Of a stretch of DNA of 64,000 nucleotides, positions 54,312-64,000 are shown piece after piece. The stretch comes from Tomocerus qinae (taxonomy: Eukaryota > Arthropoda > Collembola > Entomobryomorpha > Tomoceridae): the NCBI GenBank assembly GCA_020055645.1, contig CM034549.1:5828001-5892000 (forward strand), written 5' to 3'. How positions within the stretch are numbered: the first letter of the stretch is position 1; each line of letters begins with the position of its first letter. The notes under the pieces were generated by a model that worked only from the letters and a program-made list of their open reading frames with translations, had not been told where the DNA came from and ran no database searches. Made by a program: the position numbers and the translations under genes.

Positions 54312-54330
54312 CCAATGGGATTTCAACACG
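54312..54330 (+). promoter_or_regulatory. ERSE-like ER-stress element upstream of BiP
   Basis: CCAAT, nine bases, then ACACG: matches the ER stress response element CCAAT-N9-CCACG with one mismatch. Located 157 bp before the BiP start codon; an ACGTG core follows at 54340. In other animals NF-Y and ATF6/XBP1 bind this element. Position and spacing are seen; function is inferred. Confidence 0.55.
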
Positions 54331-54486
54331 ATTCGTAGGACGTGTAGTTGGAGAGTAAAAAGAGCCGAGTGCCGAGTTGGAGTGCAGACTACTTTTATTC
54401 AGTTGTCAATTGTTGGACATTCAACGTTCCTCTCTCTGCGGGACTCTCCACTTTTCCATAATTCCAATTAATTCAATTATTTAATT

Positions 54487-57233
<2,747 letters not shown>

Positions 57234-57292
57234 CTATTAGTCACAATATTTAATTAACAAATTGTTTTCTAAAAAAATGCAAAAATTGTCCA

Positions 57293-57298
57293 AATAAA
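57293..57298 (+). other. BiP polyadenylation signal
   Basis: AATAAA 60 bases after the TAA stop, followed by a T-rich stretch. Confidence 0.7.
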
Positions 57299-57905
57299 AC
57301 TCAGACTTGTTTCTACCTTAATTCGCTATCGCCATGATTACTATCGCTACTAGGTTACGTTTTTCTACTAATTTGGCAGGTTATGCCTGTTTTAAGCCAG
57401 CTTTTGAGTGTCACTTTCACTTGACGCGGAGAAAAGACCATTCAGTTACTTATTCTGCCTAAAATTCTAAATCCCTTCACGTGGGGCAACGGCAATGATT
57501 TATTTATGAATGTTCCCTTTGTGTGTCAACTGAAAAGGAAGTGACACTCAAAAGCTAGCTTAATGCTTCTTTTATCACTTTCACTTTTACGTTTGGTGAC
57601 GTCAAAACTACGTCATCACGTAGGAAGCCAAATTGGAAACATTTTTGCTAATTTATTACATTGTGAAGGGGTAAAGGGAAGCATAAAGTAGGTTATTGTT
57701 CAGCATCCACCAGATATTATGATAACAAGCTAGACTTCGGCTAAAATGTATGGCTAGTTACCTTGTAGTTGTTCAATTTGAGAAAAGTGGTTATTCACAG
57801 GAAAGTCTCAATCATTACAAGCGTGCGATGACCAGCCAGACATTTGAAACATTTCTCGGAAATAATTAGGTGAGATTCTGGGCACTTAAAAATGAAATAA
57901 AATAA
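57299..57905. repeat. Downstream flank of BiP
   Basis: 57395-57660 is the inverted partner of 53740-54000. The rest (57661-57905) holds nothing recognised. Confidence 0.55.
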
Positions 57906-59692
57906 AAATTTAATTTAAAATCACAGGTTAAAAACCTGGAGAAATATACGGGGAGAAGGCCGGAAAAACTCGAAAACAAGATATAATTTAGATGCCACGA
58001 TATAATTACAGCTCGTAATTTTAAAATTTTCTTCAAAAAAATCTCCCCGTGCGTTTACCGCTAATTCACTTGCAACTCTCTTCGAAAAAAAGCATTTTAA
58101 AGAACAAAAACACAATAGTGGTTCAATTCACTCCTGAAGCGGGGATGGAAAATATTTTCGACAATGGGAACACCATTCAAAGCTGCCATTTAGTGTTCTG
58201 TGGGAACATCTTTGCAATCGTACATACAAAATAGTATTTGCTCAATAATTGTAACGACTCCAAGTAATTTTCTGAAAATCAAAATCCAGGTTTAATTGTC
58301 GTAAGCTTAGTTGTAATTAAGCAACAATTAATATGATAAATTTTTCTGTATCAACAACATTTAACAGTAAAATATGTTTAGATATGACTGCGCTATAATT
58401 GTCAACTAAATGTCCAAAGTGCAATGAAAATGTTGCAGTGTGAAGAAATTGCCACAATGTACAAAGTAACGGTGAATTAGTATTTTCTGCTTAGATTATT
58501 GTGATTATTGAGATGATGCAATCCAATGAGCCAATTCAGTGCACTCCGTATCTACGGAGATTGAATTAGGAAATGGAATGTTTCACTGTGTATTCCCATT
58601 CCTAGTTCCATGAGTCTTTCCAGTACCCAATGACTACGACTATGATCATCTATGATGCATTGCACTAAGTAGCCAAGGAGATAAATTGGTGACCAAACAA
58701 TTTTAAAATTCATTCTTCCGGTTCCTACGGCTAAAGTAAAAACCGGACAGTTGATGTTGACCTGGATCGCAACCCACCGAAGAATGCTTTGTCTTTTTCG
58801 TATCTTGCATTATTTCACAGAAGTTACCAGTTTTCGAGAAATCGGAGCTGACAAAATTTGAACCAGTAGCTAGAACAAGATATAATTTAGATGCCAATAT
58901 ATAATTAAAGGTCGTAATTTTACAATTTTCTTCAAAAAAATCTCCCCGTGTGTTTACAGTTAATTTCCTTGCAACAACCCTAAAACTTGTCTAAAATATT
59001 AGATTCACCCTATTATCAACTAGACTTTAAGTGCTAATAACTGCAAATATAAATTTCATGGAAATGTATATATTGAAATAAGATGACACTATTTCAAGGG
59101 AAAAAACTTCCGTATAAAAAGCAGAAAATACTAATTTCACAGTTACTTTGTATATTGTGGCAATTTCTTTACACTGCAACATTTTTATTGCACTTTGGAC
59201 ATTATTTAGTTGACAGTTACAGCGTAGTCATATCTAAATATATTTTACTGTTAAATGTTGTTAATACGGAAAAATTTATACTCATAAATGGTGATTAATT
59301 ACTATGGATACGACAATTTAACCTGGATTTTGGAACCTGGAATGCAACAATTACTGAGGAATCATGTTGAATGTACAATTGCAAAGGAAGAAAGAACACA
59401 ACTTTCCACAGAACACTAAAGGCAGCTTTGACTGGCGTTCCCATTGTGGAAAATAATTTCCATCCCCGCTTCAGAAGTTAATTGAATAACTATTGTGTTT
59501 TTGTTCTTTAAAATGCTTTTTTTCGAAGAGAGTTGCAAGTGAATTAGCGGTAAACGCACGGGGAGATTTTTTTGAAGAAAATTTTAAAATTACGAGCTGT
59601 AATTATATCGTGGCATCTAAATTATATCTTGTTTTCGAGTTTTTCCGGCCTTCTCCCCGTATATTTCTCCAGGTTTTTAACCTGTAATTTTT
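57906..59692. mobile_element. D1 element with about 560-bp inverted arms
   Basis: Arms 57906-58470 and 59142-59692 are inverted repeats; both strands encode the same spurious 64-residue ORF (57921-58115 and 59493-59687), showing that arm identity is very high. The tips are ACAGGTTAAAAACCTGGAG and complement. The centre (58480-58900) holds a piece of family Y body ('ccgtatctacggag', 'gcaacccaccgaagaatgc'). Non-coding. Confidence 0.75.
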
Positions 59693-60145
59693 AAGAAAAT
59701 TAATATCTGATGCCTCCATTTTACTTTACTTGTTAATCAGGGGTAGTAGGTAGAATGCGAATTGGTTGCAAAAATTCCGGGAAACCCCCTCTTTGTCTCC
59801 ACCGACCTTGTAATGGAGTTGATATAAAATGCGTTACTAGAGAGTGACAAATCCGATACATGTTGGTCCGCGCGATACAAATGGTAATTATATTTGTCAT
59901 AATATTTATTACTCAAGTTAATTTGCTGGAAAAAATTGTTCATTTTGTTGGAAGCCAACCGCTATCCTTAATCTTGGTCAGTAACTGAATTTTTATAATG
60001 TTTTTCATATGTAGAGTTATTACAACGATGGATGACATGTTCTTGTGCGCTGTTGGGTATTTTATATTGGGGTAATGCAGAACCTATATAGATATGGAGG
60101 AATTGGATCGATGGTTTGCCATGGAGACGGCTGAGACAACAGAAA
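59693..60145. other. Spacer, with a dispersed repeat fragment
   Basis: 59707-59860 resembles 18325-18395 ('gatgcctccatt', 'gagtgacaaat'). From 60050 on it may be 5' sequence of the next exon. Confidence 0.3.
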
Positions 60146-60289
60146 ATGTCTTCTTTGGAGGATCTGTATGGAATAGAGAAGAGTCAGCAGTTTCGAAAAA
60201 CACTGAGGAAGATCAAAGAAAAGGAACAAGTGATTTTGAAACTCAGAGAAAACTGCCTTGACTTGGTCATCAAATTTGCAGACGCCCAG
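60146..60289 (+). CDS. Candidate first exon, coiled-coil-like protein
   Basis: ATG at 60146 opens MSSLEDLYGIEKSQQFRKTL and runs 48 codons to FADAQ, followed by a donor (CAG|GTCGGT). The charged, Leu/Lys/Glu-rich text suggests a helix or coiled coil. A second frame starting at 60092 (MEELDRWFAMETAETTEN) is also open here, so the true frame is not settled. No later exon found before 64000. Confidence 0.35.
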
Positions 60290-60371
60290 GTCGGTCAGCT
60301 TATTTAATTTATTAACCTTTTAACCCTTGTCTCACTTGCTTTTCACAAAGTCATAAATAAAACATTGACAT

Positions 60372-60672
60372 CAAGGCAAATAAACTGTTTCCTTGCCTCC
60401 CGTTTTCCTCCCTGGCATCAGGTGGGTTCAGTAGAGAAAGTCCCATAAGAAAGTTTGAACTTTTATATGGGACTTTCTTTTGAAATTAGTCCCATTCCGG
60501 TCCCAGACCAAGATGCTGGTAGTCATGGATACCCACCCTTCTGGAGTAAATTGCAAGTCCCATATAAAAGTTCAATCTCTCTTATGGGACCTCCCTCTAC
60601 TGAACCCACCTGATGCCAGGGAGGGGGAGGAGGAGAGGGGAGGAGGGGGCGGGGATCAGTCTATTTGCCTTG
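60372..60672. mobile_element. hAT-like MITE, CAAGGCAAAT family, 301 bp
   Basis: Outer ends CAAGGCAAATAAACTG and CAGTCTATTTGCCTTG. Exact 8-bp duplication ATTGACAT at 60364-60371 and 60673-60680. An inner inverted repeat (catcaggtgggttcagtaga and complement) covers most of the element. A purine-rich GGA tract at 60618-60655. Confidence 0.85.
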
Positions 60673-60862
60673 ATTGACATTTTGAATTCTAATAATAAGT
60701 AAGATTTAAGGGAGAGTGACCCTACTGTCAAAGTAACCCTCACAGACCGAATTTACATTTGCGAATATTGCAAGGTTTTTTGAAATTTTAAATTGTTTAT
60801 TTTCAAATGTCAAGGACAACAACTAATGTTGTCCCATATATCTACAACTTTGATATATCTAC

Positions 60863-61067
60863 CAAGGTAGGTAAAATTTTAGATTGTCAGGTTGATACGG
60901 CATAAGGTAATTTCATGCTCGAAAAACTTGATTTTTTTTGCAACCACATAAGAGGCAACATTCCCCTTTGACCCCCGCAGTTACCTGGTTTCCGTTGCCA
61001 TTGGCAACGAGGAGCATGAAATTACCTTATGTCGCGTCCCCTTCAATCTAAAATTTTACTTACCTTG
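60863..61067. mobile_element. hAT-like MITE, CAAGGTAGG family, 205 bp
   Basis: Same length and nearly the same sequence as 5057-5261. Exact 8-bp duplication ATATCTAC at 60855-60862 and 61068-61075. Confidence 0.88.
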
Positions 61068-61195
61068 ATATCTACTATACAATTTTCAAATTCTAAAATC
61101 AGGGTTCCCTTAGATACATTAAAGATGAAAATTGCACTCCAGATAACCTACCAAGAAATGGGAAATGTCTAATGAATTGACTTGGACAGTAGTTT

Positions 61196-61336
61196 TTCAT
61201 AGGGAGACATTCGAGGCAGGCTAACTGCTCTCAGGATTTGTCAATCCCTATGTATGAGGTTGGGTGGGGGTTCGAAAATTTCTGTAAAGGATATCTCGAA
61301 AACTTGAAACTTCTGGGCAAAAATTATAGAGACAAT
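61196..61336 (-). mobile_element. Family X right end, fragment
   Basis: CATAGGGAGACATTCGAGG with the hairpin 'gctctcaggatttgtcaatccctatg', nearly identical to 41681-41820. Cut at 61337, where the inverted repeat 61338-61368 begins. Confidence 0.75.
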
Positions 61337-61511
61337 AATTCAGAAGTCCGGAGAAATAAGGGCGGATAATTTCTAGAAATTTTGTAAACAAAATATATAA
61401 ATTGCAATTCTCATTTTATGGCCGAAAGTTCACCAGACAGTCATCCCTGCATAACCGACAATAGAGTCAACATTTGTAAACCGTTTCAATTGTAGGAATC
61501 ATACAACTATG

Positions 61512-61972
61512 ACTACCCAGTTTTTGGCTGAATTTAGGCAACGGTACTTTGTTGCCATGTTACTTTGTCTCCGCTGTTGCCGTTGGGGGATATCCGGGCT
61601 TAGCCGCAACGGCATAACAGCGGAGACAGTGGTGACACGCTACAAACACTAGCGGCGACACGCTACAAACACTAGCGGTAACAGTGGCGACACGCTACAA
61701 ACACTAGCGGCAACAGTGGCGACACGCTACATACACTAGCGGCAACAGTGGCGACACGCTACAAACACTAGCGGCAACAGTGGCGACACGCTACAAACAC
61801 TAGCGGCGACACAGCTTAAACCTTTAGCGGCAACAGAGACACATTACCATTAACCTAATATAAGCCAGTGCACTGCTGCTCTGAGCTCAATGCTCAACAG
61901 CGGCAACAGAGGAAATCAGATTATTATCAGACAGTTGCAACAAAGTACCGCTGCCTAATTTCAGCCGTTATT
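61512..61972. repeat. Foldback repeat with a 32-bp tandem array
   Basis: The arms 'ggctgaatttaggcaacggt' and complement (61941-61972) flank about seven copies of GACACGCTACAAACACTAGC + GGCAACAGTG at 61630-61830. Non-coding. Confidence 0.75.
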
Positions 61973-61975
61973 TTT

Positions 61976-62662
61976 AAGTATAACAGGTAAAAACCTGGAG
62001 AAATATATGGGGAGAACTCCAGAAAAAAACAAGCCATTATTTAGAGATTGCGGTATGAGAAAATAATGAAATTTTACAAAAGTATTCTCCTAAATATCGA
62101 GTTTAAAGTTAAGTCAATTTAACTATCTTCGAGCATTTGTTTTGTGACATGAGTACATGAGCCGAAACCTCAAAATGTATTTGTTTTCCTGGCCCGTCAA
62201 TGTAGTTAACCTATGTAGGGATGGAAAATATTTCGTAAAAGAGGAATTTGTTGCCCTTATATTTTTGTACACCTTTTACAAAGTAGCAATCGGAGAGTGT
62301 CAAAGTGTCAAAATTTTATTCATAAATAATACAGAAAATGTTGTTGTTTATTGAAATCGCCATTTAAAGAAATTGGGACTGTAGTTTTCTACTTTTAATA
62401 TACTAAACGTTAGATTTCTGTCATGTTTAAATGTACCTGATTTTGAAATTATCGTCAACTACAAATAAAATTGCATATAGTCTGTTCGATATCTGTTAGG
62501 GGTTGCAAGGGAATAGCTTTAACTCACGGGGAGATATTTTGGAGAATACTTTTGTAAAATTTCATTATTTTATCATACCACAATCTCTAAATAGTGCCTT
62601 GTTTTTAGTTTATCTGGCATTCTCACCGTATACTTTTCCAGGTTTTTACATGTTATATTTTT
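61976..62662. mobile_element. D2 palindromic element, copy 2
   Basis: Left ATAACAGGTAAAAACCTGGA, right ...CCAGGTTTTTACATGTTATA. Inner blocks match 52775-53617 ('cctggcccgtcaatgtagtt'). Confidence 0.7.
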
Positions 62663-63637
62663 TATTTTATTGTTTTTCTTGATATATCTGGTTATAACTA
62701 TCGTATAGCTACGAACTACCAAAGATTTGACCAGTTTATGAATATTTCGAAATTATTTATGTAGATTACAGTACCAGTAATACAGCGCATGACAATGAAC
62801 AGTACTCGAGTAAATATGCATCCCTGTCTACGTTATAATGTAAATTTTACATTTATGGAAAAATGATATTTAATATGCTATTTGATCTTTATAAATTTGA
62901 TTTTTTTCGCAAAATGTAAATAATTAATAATTTTATTTTTTATTGGTGGCTACCGCCCCCAAACCTCCGCTTGATGGAGATTAACAGTTGGTATCCTCGT
63001 AGTTAATAAAACACGAGACAGCAAAGCATTATAGATATGCATGCCTATTGCAATTTGATATTTTCGATGCCTGGAATGACTCAATGTTATTTGTTTCATC
63101 CCTGAAATTTTCCTCATTGTTTATTTTTTACAATCCCTGTAAGAACCAGCACCATCAAACCAAATATATTTTCCATCCCTGGAATTGTTCTCAGTACTCC
63201 GTATTTGGATTAAGGTGTGAATGTAATTGGGATTATTGGAATGTTTCCTGGAAGGAAAATAACGTCATAAGTATGAGCTGTTCTGCGACTAACTTCTCAA
63301 AATTGGAATGTGCATAAATTTAAAGTGGTATACAATATTTATTTCTGGCGGTGCTTTCCTGGAACTGGGTTTCCTACAGAAGAAATGTATAGCTGACCAC
63401 TGTTCTTACTCCGCTTTCGAACTTCTTTTATTGTTAAATTTTATCGCTTTCGTCGTTGGTTTAACTTACTAAGGTGTGAACTGGTAATAACCACCTTTTT
63501 ATCCATTTTTAGTTACCAAAAGCTTTCTCTGTTTAATTTTCTCAAATGTGGCTCTTTTGATGTCGGAATTCGGGTCACATGTCATTCACATAACATTTAA
63601 AATGCTAAGTTGCCAAGGTAAATGTCTATTGAAAATA
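62663..63637 (-). mobile_element. Family Y fragment, copy 6, and spacer
   Basis: Y body on the minus strand: GC-rich segment at 62945-62972, 'tcgatgcctggaatgac' and 'ccatccctggaattgttctc' (63172-63192). Ends near 63300 without the hairpin tip. 63320-63637 is unassigned. Confidence 0.55.
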
Positions 63638-63667
63638 TTATCCGCCCTTATTTGTCCGGACTTCTCA

Positions 63668-64000
63668 ATTAGCCCCCCAACCCCCGCTAGGGGAATGAAA
63701 GGTGAATGTTGTGGTTGTAGTTAGTGGTACCAGTAATAATTCAATTCTTTGAATTAGTAGTAGACAACGGTAGTCATCTTGTGTATTTACTATGTCAGTG
63801 TAGTGGCGTGGGGTGAGTTGACGTGACAATGATTCGGAAGAGTAGTACAGTGCAGTGTAGTAGTAGTAGTAGTAGTACTTAGTACTATACTACTACTGCA
63901 CTACTGCACTGTATCTACGGAAACTGAATTTGATAATTGAATTATGATAACCAAACAAGGTCACAACCGAATCTTCGGGCTCTAGCGGGAGAACCGGTCC
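63668..64000 (+). mobile_element. Family X right part, copy 7, cut by the window edge
   Basis: Starts inside the GC palindrome ('ccccccaacccccgctaggg') and follows the X right part ('tgtatctacggaaactgaat', 'gaatcttcgggctctagcgg'). Contains a short TAG trinucleotide run at 63858-63877. Confidence 0.7.

Larger units (their letters stand above)
61338..63667. mobile_element. 2.3-kb composite bordered by inverted repeats inside X
   Basis: Borders AGAAGTCCGGAGAAATAAGG (61341 on) and the complement ending near 63667. Both lie against X right-end sequence, reversed at the left and forward at the right. The inside holds a foldback repeat, a D2 module and a Y fragment. No ORF. Confidence 0.5.

Overview
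This is eukaryotic, AT-rich nuclear DNA from an invertebrate, most likely an arthropod. Genes are split by short AT-rich GT-AG introns, and an interstitial run of about seven TAACC (arthropod-type TTAGG) units lies at 38220-38254. Some features suggest a springtail-like or similar small-intron arthropod genome, but the species cannot be fixed from the sequence.

Host genes are few. A cytohesin-type Arf-GEF gene runs off the left edge (minus strand, 1-1029). A small four-exon gene of unknown function lies at 20828-21409 (minus). A ten-exon Kelch-repeat gene spans 28139-32548 (minus). A complete six-exon BiP/GRP78 (HSPA5) ER chaperone gene with signal peptide and C-terminal KDEL lies at 54487-57233 (plus). 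Two single-exon candidates (17902-17968 minus, 60146-60289 plus) look like first exons but could not be extended.

Most of the rest is transposable elements, often nested. Protein-coding ones are: (i) a 2.2-kb TIR element (9362-11562) with a two-exon, 587-residue transposase-like protein; (ii) a convergent pair at 11963-14590, a Rex4/ISG20-like DEDDh exonuclease gene and a Mutator-like zinc-binding ORF; (iii) an ISL2EU/DDE_Tnp_4-like element (33634-37559) split by a 1.7-kb insertion; (iv) a degenerate BEL/Pao retroelement (47922-52774) split by several insertions; (v) a mariner remnant (50200-51246).

Non-coding repeats dominate. Two repeat families, called X and Y here, recur many times and share one plan: a terminal hairpin next to a G-rich 'GGGAGA' tip, a GC-rich palindrome, and a long palindromic module (D) that starts with ACAGGT...ACCT. 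Many hAT-like MITEs with CAAGG tips and exact 8-bp target duplications are present, including copies only 40, 50, 55 and 73 bp long. The BiP gene carries nine tandem copies of a 29-bp intronic repeat, each with a TGACGTCA (CRE/ATF) palindrome, and has an ERSE-like box upstream.

The host genes do not form a pathway or operon. The nesting gives a relative insertion history: BEL/Pao and ISL2EU-like elements are older than the X copies inside them, and X is older than the mariner and small TIR insertions inside X.
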